Assembly (NCBI GenBank): GCA_001013295.1
Contig: LAZY01000020.1
Coordinates: 35,922-99,921, forward strand
DNA: 64,000 bases
Origin: Chryseobacterium indologenes
GTDB lineage: Bacteria > Bacteroidota > Bacteroidia > Flavobacteriales > Weeksellaceae
Reading direction: 5' to 3'
This document shows positions 55,101 to 61,872 of this stretch, in pieces (within the stretch, counting starts at the first letter, position 1; every line of letters begins with the position of its first letter). The notes below the pieces were generated by a model. The model searched no databases. It saw nothing but the letters and a program-made list of their open reading frames with translations, and was not told the DNA's origin. Position numbers and translations under genes: made by a program.

Positions 55101-55473
55101 TGACACGGGAAGTTTTCCATTCTGTTTTGAAAGAATTGATTCCCTGGGTAGCATCCTCCAGACGTTTCAGTATAATGCCTTCCTTGGAATTCAAATTCAC
55201 AGCCTCCAATGAAGGAAGCTCTACAAATACTTCTACTTCTGACTGGTAACCTTTATTTCGTTTTTCTTTTTCGAGTTGATCAAAAATACTTTCAGCTTTT
55301 TCTTTGGAAACAAATTCAGGAGTTTTACTGCCTTCTTTCAATGTTGCTCCACGTTTTCCGTAACGGAAATTGACAATAAAAGCATCGGGATTGATTTCAC
55401 AAAGATCGATTTCGTAAACTTTATCCGATTTTCCCTCGTGGAAAAAGAGTTTCGTTTGTTTGATGATTTTCAT
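52129..55473 (-). CDS. WGR domain protein with HEAT-like repeats (MolR-like)
   Basis: A 1114-residue protein. An N-terminal WGR-type domain (about 1-80) has KIIKQTKLFFHEGKSDKVYEI and NFRYGKRGATLKEGSKT. Long helical arrays with HEAT-like features follow (about 110-260, 690-760 and 840-1100; for example LASEILLSKSQKYPATEVPM). WGR modules in other proteins sense nucleic acid ends. It lies 45 bp after the RT gene and three before the SWIM gene. It has no nuclease motif that I can see. Confidence 0.85.
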   Translation of the reverse strand: MKIIKQTKLFFHEGKSDKVYEIDLCEINPDAFIVNFRYGKRGATLKEGSKTPEFVSKEKAESIFDQLEKEKRNKGYQSEVEVFVELPSLEAVNLNSKEGIILKRLEDATQGINSFKTEWKTSRVIWKAAQMEIKEAVPYILKLATKGDEMQLYASIFAIRTLKITQASELLHSIANSTRQKQYIRNVAFDALLTIGEALEQEKVVSELLESLPSEIKSAIDKGDYESLKNQYAERFAKKEKTDELTYLYILSKAYPSLVQVIENIIWQIPFESPYFKNIRAIYKLARFRDDAQILGMLSFLFEKKMPMFTRTACLDQESWNTDQYFYQLGGYVNLKKELSRDDSRLAFSNFTKFYFQKNGFYYLKGLGERNKAKEYVRFAVNALIQYSDADYTPAIKRPLNTYGNYDWRARRYYFTVVDFPECYHSLLLTTILFGNDSNRKMDSKLQFYLTKKEFWSSEYYYQEDKLTKVESDTNKDAATSENSSAKKQQEGGLDNIISAFKNIFGSNKEKHTYSQADQGLPLADSEPSASKSELYPEFWNEMPEAYVQLLMQGKMNLVMKFAYENLSVHSKYEDLLKRIEPEMMISLLKKTSEYPQNLGFDALTKRETELRQDENLVAQVLLSDHEKARNWAKTTIENNTQHFLSSTDFIMFLVMNSQKGSDEFINNLLQKASFSEERQKAILGKVIIQLIALENNEENNNMAEAATRKLKIIAASDFSEISWDIVAQLLTSPLNNNRFLASEILLSKSQKYPATEVPMSIIELLLNNENESIRQNGVSLLKQYPKEEIEKNWLQILELLSSGYKEIVEGVLSLNDNYESQSEIQLQTTERLFDLLMTEQQFEDAHQVFRDYLEKMVSKYSHVIPVKRIIRLVFANSVKNQLFGVELLKKIKDGSKLSLKQVITLANHEFLAVRQWAWNFYKNNVERIKSDRNHALGILDAKWDDTRAFAFHFFETEFTDEDWDTDCLVGIVDSVRADVERFGKNLIMKFFKKEQGLEYLTKLSQHPSQNIQLFVTSYLEEYATDSPEKLNELNFYFRSVLSRVNRARTAKNRIFTFLENEGRKNTESAEIVSGILDDLSATTAVQDKAKCIHIISELKMIYPQLNVHLQLIS

Positions 55474-55518
55474 CTATCTTATGGCTTAAGATGTTGTTAT
55501 TAGGTGTTTGGGCTCAGG

Positions 55519-57033
55519 CTAAAAAATATTCCACCAATCAGTCTTTTCTTCTTTTGGTGTTATGATTTCTTCTTTAAATTCAGGAACTTCAATTGTTTCT
55601 GGAATTACTGAAATTACTTTTACAGTCTCTACAATCGGTTTACCATGCTTAGCAATAATGACATTTAGTTTTTCTTTGAAGGCTAAAGCTTTGGAAGGAT
55701 TTACCATATTCACAAAATTGATGTATCCTTCAACCGCATTAATCAAATGGACTGCTTTTCCCCAAGTCTGGTTTTGCCATCCATTGACTTCAATATTATG
55801 TAAAAGTGCTCTGAATTTTCTCAGTTTCTGCCGCTCAACATTCAGCTTCTCATTCACCACGATTCCCGTTACTTTCTGCTGATGCTTGTTTCTCATGATA
55901 TGAAGCTTGTCAGGATGAACGGTAAAATCTTCGTCGCTGATTACCTGTTTTACAAAGTATAAAAGTTTATTTACATTTTGTTCATTAGCCTGATGAGCAG
56001 AAAAAGTAAGATCATCCGCGTACCGCGTATAAACAAATCCTAGTTTCTGAGCCAAGCCCTGTAATCTTTTATCCAACTTATAAACAATCAGATTGCTTAT
56101 TGCCGGACTGGCAGGAGATCCCTGAGGCAGGAAACGGTCTCCTTTATGAACGAAATATTTAACACCGTCCAATACAATTTCTTCTGTGTGAGCCTGGGTA
56201 CATGCTAATGCAAAAATAGTTGACAGCTGTTCTGAATAACCAAGCTTCGCAAACAAACCTTTTACTCTTTTATAGCTGATTGACGGGAAGAAATCCTGCA
56301 GATCGATATTAATGATAATATCTTTGCCAAGATGAGGCGCTGCGTTGGTAACAATTGATTTTTCCGCAGTGAAACCATGAACAGTCTCTCCTACCGGGAT
56401 TTTATTTAATATATTTTCCAGAATCCATTGCTGGAAACCTTTCAGTTGTAATTTCGGAGCAGAAATTTTTCTTTTTCCGCCTGATTTTTTAGGAACCTCA
56501 AAAATGTGATAATGAGATTTTCTTGAAACTCTCCTGTGAAAAGACAGATATTTTATTACGGAAAGGCTGAAGCCGGATTTTTGACTGAAATCTGATATGT
56601 TTTCAAAAACAGGAAGAGAAAACTGGCCCAGCTTTTCTGCATCAGAATCGGTTTTTTGAAGTCCTTTCGAAACATGTTCGCCAAGGTAAATGATCTGCTG
56701 CTCCTGTAATTTCTTCCAGTGATCGGCTTTGTCCTTTATCTTTTGTTCGTTTTTTTGTTTGGTAACTTCCCTTTTGGCTTTTGCTTCCTGCATCCGTTTT
56801 GCACGCATTTCACGAAGCATAGCTTCCTCATTGCCGTACTTCCGGTCTTTTGCCAATAATTCCTGTAATTCCTTCTGTAAAACGACTTCTTTTTCTATCA
56901 GCTGTTCCGGTAAAGAAGGAGTGGATGTTTCCTGCCAAAAACCAAGCCTTTTCATTTCTTCCAAGATATAGCTGTCTTTAGAAGATGCTTTTATGCGGTC
57001 GTAAATCTGTTGTCTGTTGAGACTTTGTGACAT
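55519..57033 (-). CDS. Retron-type reverse transcriptase
   Basis: A 504-residue RNA-directed DNA polymerase. A charged coiled-coil extension (about 1-140) precedes the RT domain (about 160-440). Visible motifs are FEVPKKSGGKRKISAP, retron motif NAxxH (N230-A-A-P-H234), catalytic Asp244 in NIDLQDFFPSI, LPQGSPASPAISNL, YADD (338-341) and the retron VTG (388-390). Typical retron RTs make msDNA from an RNA encoded just upstream, and a fitting structured region is present there. The N-terminal extension is larger than in classic retron RTs. First gene of the RT-WGR-SWIM operon. Confidence 0.92.
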   Translation of the reverse strand: MSQSLNRQQIYDRIKASSKDSYILEEMKRLGFWQETSTPSLPEQLIEKEVVLQKELQELLAKDRKYGNEEAMLREMRAKRMQEAKAKREVTKQKNEQKIKDKADHWKKLQEQQIIYLGEHVSKGLQKTDSDAEKLGQFSLPVFENISDFSQKSGFSLSVIKYLSFHRRVSRKSHYHIFEVPKKSGGKRKISAPKLQLKGFQQWILENILNKIPVGETVHGFTAEKSIVTNAAPHLGKDIIINIDLQDFFPSISYKRVKGLFAKLGYSEQLSTIFALACTQAHTEEIVLDGVKYFVHKGDRFLPQGSPASPAISNLIVYKLDKRLQGLAQKLGFVYTRYADDLTFSAHQANEQNVNKLLYFVKQVISDEDFTVHPDKLHIMRNKHQQKVTGIVVNEKLNVERQKLRKFRALLHNIEVNGWQNQTWGKAVHLINAVEGYINFVNMVNPSKALAFKEKLNVIIAKHGKPIVETVKVISVIPETIEVPEFKEEIITPKEEKTDWWNIF

Positions 57034-57046
57034 GGTTATGTTTTTA

Positions 57047-57079
57047 TAAATAAAAAGCCCTACAATTGAATAGGGCTTT
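57047..57079 (-). terminator. Terminator-like hairpin between ncRNA and RT gene
   Basis: Nine-bp perfect stem AAAGCCCTA / TAGGGCTTT with an eight-base loop and a T5 run on the minus strand, ending 14 bases before the RT ATG. It would release the short RNA from most transcripts and let some read through into RT. Confidence 0.75.
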
Positions 57080-57082
57080 GTT

Positions 57083-57295
57083 TTTTGGATATACCTTCGT
57101 ATCTTCTGAGAACTATATCTATCAACTCCAGAAATGGGTACTAGTATGTACCTTTATTTTCCCGGAAAATGAACTGAAAAGGTATATACTAGTACCTATT
57201 TCACCATTAAAGATAGTATGTAGTGCAGTATGCTAAGCAATTTTACATCGATGACGAAACATCATCATTTCTTAAAAAGAAAAGCAAGGATCTAT
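57083..57295 (-). ncRNA. Candidate retron msr-msd RNA
   Basis: The transcribed region between a promoter and the terminator-like hairpin before the RT gene. It holds TTAGC (57236-57232; a G at 57233 would be the branching guanosine, as in known retrons) and a 7-bp hairpin near 57250-57270. The main feature is a long nested hairpin: arms 57137-57155 and 57178-57196 (GGTACTAGTAT-type, 18 of 19 paired) around an inner perfect 7-bp hairpin (57156-57170). A pairing a1/a2 is only weakly visible, so the ends are approximate. Confidence 0.6.
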
Positions 57296-57301
57296 CTTTG
57301 C

Positions 57302-57333
57302 CAAATATATAAAAAAAATTGTAATAGCATCAA
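57302..57333 (-). promoter_or_regulatory. Promoter of the retron operon
   Basis: On the minus strand, TTG (57333-57331), 21 bp, then TATATTTG (57309-57302): a very good match to the Bacteroidota TTG-N17-23-TAnnTTTG promoter. Start of transcription is expected near 57296. Confidence 0.7.
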
Positions 57334-57442
57334 ATATGAATTGAATTGTTTGTTTTTTTTATTTCCAGTATTATATTATAAACAAAAACAGATCTTTCTG
57401 ATCAGAATCAAAAGTTACAGAGAGAGTTTTCAAGGGTAAACT

Positions 57443-57457
57443 TTTTGCGCTTGATCC
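57443..57457 (+). repeat. 15-bp IS-end-like sequence, inverted copy at 60642-60656
   Basis: TTTTGCGCTTGATCC occurs here and, as its reverse complement GGATCAAGCGCAAAA, at 60642-60656 beside the transposase relic. It may be a leftover terminal sequence of an insertion element. Confidence 0.45.
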
Positions 57458-57643
57458 GACGGAACATACAAACGAAAAAAAAGTCTCCTATTTCTAGAAG
57501 ACTTTTTACGATCCGGACGGGGTTTGTACTTTTTCAAGAAAAGCCCTATCCATAAGCTTTATACTGTTCTCTTATTTTATAGATCACCGAATAGATCACT
57601 TTTTTTGTACTTAATCTTGAATGTTCCAATATTATTCAATTGA

Positions 57644-58468
57644 TCATTGTTTATCTCTCAAATAAACTATTATAGACCAGTAGCCGTGTCCCCAGTTAAA
57701 ATTAGCTCCTTGATTGGCATACATTGCAAATCTGGCATTACTCAAGTTTTCAAGATAAGCCTTTAACGAATAAGTTATTGTTTGGGATGCTGTGGTTCCT
57801 TCAATATTATCTGATACAGTTGCTGATACAGTAACCATGGCCCAACTTGCACCAGTTGTAGGAAATTGTATGTTGGTGTATTTTCTGGAACCAGCAATAA
57901 ACTCGTTATTTCCTTTCATTAATGTAACTCCATAATAACCAGCGTTAATTGTTGTTCCAACTGGCATACTGTAAGAAATTACAATTTTTGCATCTTTATT
58001 TGCGGGTATTGTAATTGTCTTCGAGAAGCCGGTCAAATCAGTTCCGGAATTCGTTATATCTTGCGCAGCAGTAGCCTCGTAGTCATAAATATTATCTAGT
58101 TCCCAGTTAGAGGGAATTTTAGTGACAAATCTTACCCATCTATCAGTAGATGCATCAAAATAATAATACCCAATGGATGTGATAAATTCCCTTTCACCAG
58201 TAGCCGTACCACCAGATACATCTGTGATATAAATAAGTGAGCCGTTTTGATCGGTACCGTAATTGGTCGTGTTATTAGTAAGTTCCAATCTTGTAATTCT
58301 TGGGGCTTGAAGACCGAAAATTTGCGAATTTCCATTCAGTGTTCCGTCTGAATTTCTTTTTGCACTTACGTCCAAGGTTGATTTAGGATTTGTAATATTA
58401 ATTCCGACTTGGGAAAATACATTATGTGAAAAAATGATTATCAAAAGAATAATAGCTTTTTTTTTCAT
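57644..58468 (-). CDS. Secreted hypothetical protein (GIN-P-STLDV type)
   Basis: A 274-residue exported protein with signal peptide MKKKAIILLIIIFSHNVFSQ. The mature start VGINITNPKSTLDVSAKRN is a recurring opening of Bacteroidota surface or structural proteins, and a Gly/Thr/Asn-rich beta region follows (about 30-120). The C-terminal part (about 150-274) looks like a jelly-roll beta domain. Function unknown. It lies alone in the accessory island. Confidence 0.8.
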   Translation of the reverse strand: MKKKAIILLIIIFSHNVFSQVGINITNPKSTLDVSAKRNSDGTLNGNSQIFGLQAPRITRLELTNNTTNYGTDQNGSLIYITDVSGGTATGEREFITSIGYYYFDASTDRWVRFVTKIPSNWELDNIYDYEATAAQDITNSGTDLTGFSKTITIPANKDAKIVISYSMPVGTTINAGYYGVTLMKGNNEFIAGSRKYTNIQFPTTGASWAMVTVSATVSDNIEGTTASQTITYSLKAYLENLSNARFAMYANQGANFNWGHGYWSIIVYLRDKQ

Positions 58469-59353
58469 TATTTATAGTTTTAAAATTGTATTTTTAAATG
58501 TTCCAGATTTTGATGAAGATTACAATAACATCAAAATATACAGGTACAATTATTACTTATCATTGAAAGTCGCTTTAAGAATACTTTTTACAGTTCACAA
58601 TATTTCCCCTCTTAATCTCCTTAATCCATATCAGATTATAAATTATTGTAATTGAGAGAATTATTTAATTTCCAAAATTAATCACTAAGAAATAATCATA
58701 AAATAATATATATCTGTTATTTATATCTCTGTTTCGTGATAATAAAAATTAAAAAACATTAAATATCAATCAGATAAATAATATTCAGCGGCTTCAATTT
58801 CTAACCTATTTTTATATATTTATTGGAAATTAATCACCAATGAAAATAAGTATACACTTGTTTTTCATTTGCGATTAATTTGTTATTGTATTACAGGTAA
58901 AATTTTGGTTTTTCCTTTTGTAAATAAATTATGTAAATAAATTACCACAATATGATAGGCTTTCGCAGGAATCCGTGCTTCATATGTAAAGATCGTTTTC
59001 AGCTTTTGCAAAACCTTAACCCTACAGCAAAATGGGATATTTTTTTAATTGGGATTTAAACCTTTATAGTAGAACGTTTGTAATGATTGAGGTCATCATT
59101 TCTGGTGATCCAGATAAAATTGGAAATAGGTGAACGGTTTGTACCGTTATGATTATCTGATGGATGATTTTACACTGATTAAAATATTCAGAAATGCAAA
59201 ACCAAAAGGAAATACCTATCGATTTAATAGCTTTTTCATTTTAAGAACTATTAATAAACACTTTCTAGTAAAGTTTTACAGAAAAATAATAATATTTTAA
59301 TAATAAAAACTTCCCAAGCTTAGCTTGGGAAGTGATTTAGTTAATTGACCAAA
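58469..59353. other. AT-rich region without a convincing gene
   Basis: About 885 bp of very AT-rich DNA. One frame on the plus strand is open from about 59130 to 59300 (NGLYRYDYLMDDFTLIKIFR and so on), and another short frame before it includes EVIISGDPDKIGN. These look like fragments of a decayed gene that I cannot identify. A terminator for the downstream minus-strand peptide gene lies at its end. Confidence 0.5.
59303..59333 (-). terminator. Rho-independent terminator of the 63-residue peptide
   Basis: Perfect 11-bp stem ACTTCCCAAGC / GCTTGGGAAGT with a TTA loop, then a T-rich stretch on the minus strand, 21 bp after the stop at 59354. Confidence 0.92.
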
Positions 59354-59545
59354 TTATTTGTGCGGTAGTACGATTAAATAACACGTAAGCATTCTGTTGT
59401 GACATACGCATTCGAGTAATGTTTCTACTGTAATTACTCGTTCTCCTTCTTCGTAGTGCCTGAAATTATAAAAGCAACCAGTATCCTCTTCTCCACCATG
59501 AACGACTTTCATTTCTTTTCTTGAAATTTTTTTTAGATTTTTCAT
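59354..59545 (-). CDS. GG-leader peptide (bacteriocin/natural-product precursor type)
   Basis: A 63-residue peptide. The leader MKNLKKISRKEMKVVHGG is the standard double-glycine leader of Bacteroidota C39-exported peptides. The 45-residue product after Gly18 has four Cys (24, 46, 48 and 55) and an acidic start (EEDTGCFYNF). A strong terminator follows. A decayed relative lies just upstream at 59691-59771 and an intact one at 50173. No processing genes are adjacent; the exporter at 41202 is the nearest. Confidence 0.82.
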   Translation of the reverse strand: MKNLKKISRKEMKVVHGGEEDTGCFYNFRHYEEGERVITVETLLECVCHNRMLTCYLIVLPHK

Positions 59546-59690
59546 GTTAAATTTGATTTGATGTTATTAATTTTATACTAAATATTAGTCCTTAATACAG
59601 ATAAGAACTATACCTTTATTTTTACACGTTCCAATAATATGCAGGCCTCCAAAACCATCATTATTCGGAAGGTTATATTCTGTCATCTTC

Positions 59691-59771
59691 TCAGTGGCGA
59701 AAGCATATAAATACATTACCTTTACCATTAACAGATTTAAGCGCTTCTCCTGATTTTTTTAGATATTTATG
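59691..59771 (-). pseudogene. Decayed GG-leader peptide gene
   Basis: A frame on the minus strand reads HKYLKKSGEALKSVNGKG then NVFICFRH and a stop. It resembles the KKLSREALKSVNGG leader, but the start codon is lost (CAT where ATG is expected) and the GG is interrupted. Downstream of the stop, another frame continues with peptide-like coding sequence toward 59586. It appears to be a dead copy of the neighbouring precursor type. Confidence 0.45.
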
Positions 59772-60001
59772 TTAAATTCAGCTTTGGTTGTTTTTTACTC
59801 TATAAGCTTTAAGAATTTATTATCATTTATTCACAACAAATTCAATATATTACACAATTATTAACATCAATAAATTATTATAAATATATAAAAATATTTA
59901 CAACAATTTATAATATTGTTTTTTATTGATATCACGCACTACATATATGCTTATATATGATTTATTGAATCTTGCCAAGTCAATTATTTTAAACAGGATC
60001 A

Positions 60002-60609
60002 ATGAAACTTATTGCAAAAACGGAGCTTTTCTAACACTTTACAGGTAATAGACCGTTTTCATGGGCAAAAATTAGCTGTAGAGGCCATTCAGGAACTTAG
60101 GATCAAACACCGTTGGGGGTTATTGAAATAGAAAACAATGCTATTGGAGATCTCTCAGAAGAGAATGTACAGAGTTTTGCGAATGGAGATAGCCGAAAAC
60201 AGCTTTTAGCAAGAAGTAGATATTTACTTTATAAAAGTAGGGAGAAATGGACGCTCTCCCAAAGACACAGAGCTCATATCCTTTTTTACAGAATATCCTG
60301 ATTTGAAAATCGCTTATCAGTTAACCGATGACCTTAGAAAGGTATATAATCAACACCTGATAAAATCTGTGGCGATGACTCAATTGGCCTATTGGTTTAG
60401 AAAGGTCGAAGAAGCTGAATTTAAATCATTTTTCTACATTAAGAAAAACGATAATGAATCATTACAGAGATATTTTAAACTTCTTTGATAAAAGAAGCAA
60501 GAATGCTGCTGAATCTTTTAATGCGAAGATCAAAAACTTTAGATTACAGCTCAGGGGAGTAAAAGACAAAACATTTTTTCTCTTCAGATTAACCAAACTT
60601 TTTGCTTAG
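60002..60609 (+). pseudogene. Degenerate DDE transposase (ISAon1-like)
   Basis: Pieces in three frames read in order: MKLIAK, LQVIDRFHGQKLAVEAIQEL, NGDSRKQLLARSRYLLYKSREK with WTLSQRHRAHILF, YPDLKIAYQLTDDLRKVYNQH with SVAMTQLAYWFRKVEEAEF, and LNFFDKRSKNAAESFNAKIK with LRGVKDKTFFLFRLTKLFA and a stop. This is the C-terminal half of an ISL3/ISAon1-type transposase, with the N-terminal part missing and at least two frameshifts. Confidence 0.8.
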
Positions 60610-60610
60610 C

Positions 60611-60663
60611 CCCCAGGTTTTGTACCTGATCCCAATTTTTGGGATCAAGCGCAAAAGCTGGGG
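60611..60663. repeat. 25-bp imperfect inverted repeat after the transposase relic
   Basis: Arms 60611-60635 and 60639-60663 differ at four positions and are separated by TTT (CCCCAGGTTTTG... / ...CAAAAGCTGGGG). It abuts the transposase stop codon and is probably the end structure of the IS. Confidence 0.7.
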
Positions 60664-61023
60664 TAAAACAATTGAATACCGATTGATTATTCTAAATTTT
60701 ATAGACGCAAAGAATTAGTGATTCGAATATTTTATTTTAGGAGGCTAAGTAATGCGACTTCGTCGCTGATGAAGCTTTGTGACTATGCGCTCACTTCTTC
60801 AGATCGATTGAAAATCGATCCCTTCTTAGCTCACTTAAAATAAATCATACACCAACATGAAGCTTTGCGTGAAACTCTATCTCCACAACTGTTGATTCTA
60901 ATTTTTTCTAATCAGATGAACTCAAATTTTTGCTTAGTCCACAACTTTTGGGACTGATCCCTTTTGATCCGATATTATATTGAAATTTGATATAGCTATA
61001 TAGTTAGCTGTATTTTTAATCTG
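60664..61023. other. Gap without a gene
   Basis: Between the IS relic and the tRNA cluster. Only minor palindromes are visible (GATCGATT / AATCGATC at 60802-60820 and GCGAC / GTCGC near 60752). No gene seen. Confidence 0.5.
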
Positions 61024-61063
61024 AAAACAAAAAAGCCTTCTGTAATTGATTACAGAAGGCTTT
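61024..61063 (-). terminator. Terminator of the first tRNA block
   Basis: On the minus strand, stem AAGCCTTCTGTAA / TTACAGAAGGCTT with a four-base loop and a T-rich tail, directly after tRNA-Leu(TAA). Confidence 0.9.
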
Positions 61064-61064
61064 G

Positions 61065-61148
61065 TACCCCGGGCGGGACTTGAACCCGCACACCAAAAGA
61101 GGTACAGGATTTTAAGTCCTGCGTGTCTACCAGTTCCACCACCAGGGC
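61065..61148 (-). tRNA. tRNA-Leu (TAA)
   Basis: An 84-nt class II tRNA. Anticodon loop ACTTAAAAT gives anticodon TAA. Long variable arm (GTACCTCTTTTGGTGT), T-arm GGGTTCAAGTCCC, acceptor GCCCTGG / CCGGGGT with A as discriminator. CCA is not encoded. It differs from the second copy at 61442 by compensatory changes in the variable arm. Confidence 0.95.
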
Positions 61149-61157
61149 ATGGTGCAA

Positions 61158-61224
61158 AGCGAAAAAAAAAGATTCGAACCAGGAGTTCCAACCTTCTTAT
61201 AATGACCCTGAAGAGCCTTTTCGC
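61158..61224 (-). pseudogene. Decayed tRNA-Gly
   Basis: Same position in the block as the tRNA-Gly at 61535. The acceptor ends (GCGAAAA / TTTTCGCT) and the TTCGAAT T-loop remain, and AAGGTTGG of the anticodon stem survives. The D-arm (GCTCAGCTGG in the intact copy), the 5' anticodon strand with GCC, and T-stem pairing are lost, and a run of nine A on the plus strand adds a base. It cannot fold normally. Confidence 0.75.
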
Positions 61225-61228
61225 ATAG

Positions 61229-61310
61229 TGCGGATGAAGGGACTCGAACCCCCACGCCTCACGGCACCAGATCCTAAGTCTGGCGTGGCTACCAATTACA
61301 CCACATCCGC
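61229..61310 (-). tRNA. tRNA-Leu (TAG)
   Basis: An 82-nt class II tRNA. Anticodon loop ACTTAGGAT gives TAG. Acceptor GCGGATG / CATCCGC with A as discriminator, long variable arm (GGTGCCGTGAGGCGTG), T-arm GGGTTCGAGTCCC. Identical to the copy at 61612. Confidence 0.95.
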
Positions 61311-61400
61311 TGGTTTTTGCTGATCTGTTTTTCACAAATTCAGCTATATTTCTTACAAATATAAGATTTTTATTTAATATTTAAAGATCACAGTCTCTAT

Positions 61401-61437
61401 AAAAACAAAAAACCCTCCGTAAGATATTACAGAGGGT
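61401..61437 (-). terminator. Terminator of the second tRNA block
   Basis: On the minus strand, stem ACCCTCTGTAA / TTACGGAGGGT (one G-T) with a four-base loop and T-rich tail, right after the second tRNA-Leu(TAA). Confidence 0.85.
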
Positions 61438-61441
61438 CTTG

Positions 61442-61525
61442 TACCCCGGGCGGGACTTGAACCCGCACGCCAAAAGAGGCACAGGATTTTAAGTCCTGCG
61501 TGTCTACCAGTTCCACCACCAGGGC
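61442..61525 (-). tRNA. tRNA-Leu (TAA), second copy
   Basis: An 84-nt tRNA, near-identical to 61065-61148, with the paired G and C change in the variable arm (GTGCCTCTTTTGGCGT). Anticodon TAA. Confidence 0.95.
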
Positions 61526-61534
61526 ATGGTGTGG

Positions 61535-61607
61535 AGCGAAAAACGGGATTCGAACCCGCGACCCCAACCTTGGCAAGGTTGTGCTCTACCAGCTGAGCTA
61601 TTTTCGC
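61535..61607 (-). tRNA. tRNA-Gly (GCC)
   Basis: A 73-nt tRNA. Acceptor GCGAAAA / TTTTCGC with T as discriminator, D-arm GCTCAGCTGGTAGAGC, anticodon stem CAACC / GGTTG around TTGCCAA (anticodon GCC), T-arm GCGGGTTCGAATCCCGT. It is the intact partner of the decayed copy at 61158. Confidence 0.95.
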
Positions 61608-61611
61608 ATAG

Positions 61612-61693
61612 TGCGGATGAAGGGACTCGAACCCCCACGCCTCACGGCACCAGATCCTAAGTCTGGCGTGGCTACCAATTACACCACATCCGC
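61612..61693 (-). tRNA. tRNA-Leu (TAG), second copy
   Basis: An 82-nt tRNA identical to 61229-61310, first gene of the second tRNA block. Confidence 0.95.
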
Positions 61694-61872
61694 TGGTTTT
61701 TTTATATTGTAAGTTTTAAAGAGCTTGCTTCGTTTTTGTGAGTGCAAATATAGGACATTTTCCTTTACCTCCAAACTTTTCCTGAAAAAAAATTAAAATT
61801 TCCACATTTTTTTTTCCCGGCACCTATTATTACATTTCATTTTCTTACTTTTACATCGTTAATATTTACGAT

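Noticed and set aside
55519..57033. RT as part of a group II intron or DGR
   Set aside because: No maturase or HNH domain follows, no variable repeat or target gene is seen, and NAxxH plus VTG point to the retron group.
57230..57439. A 69-codon plus-strand frame upstream of the RT
   Set aside because: It lies opposite the candidate retron RNA and its promoter, has an unlikely composition (poly-Lys, Phe and Tyr), and no promoter of its own. It is probably chance.
58434..58655. A 73-codon plus-strand frame
   Set aside because: It overlaps the start of the secreted protein gene on the other strand and its composition is that of AT-rich non-coding DNA.
59130..59300. An open stretch of about 56 codons on the plus strand
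   Set aside because: No start codon with a likely promoter, no recognisable family, and stops just upstream. It is treated as a possible gene fragment only.
60113..60488. Two short frames as separate genes
   Set aside because: They are consecutive pieces of one frameshifted transposase.
60934..61712. Several 60-130 codon frames over the tRNA genes
   Set aside because: They repeat the peptide pattern produced by translating tRNA genes (for example VPRAGLEPA, MKGLEPPRLTAP). The tRNA folds explain the sequence fully.
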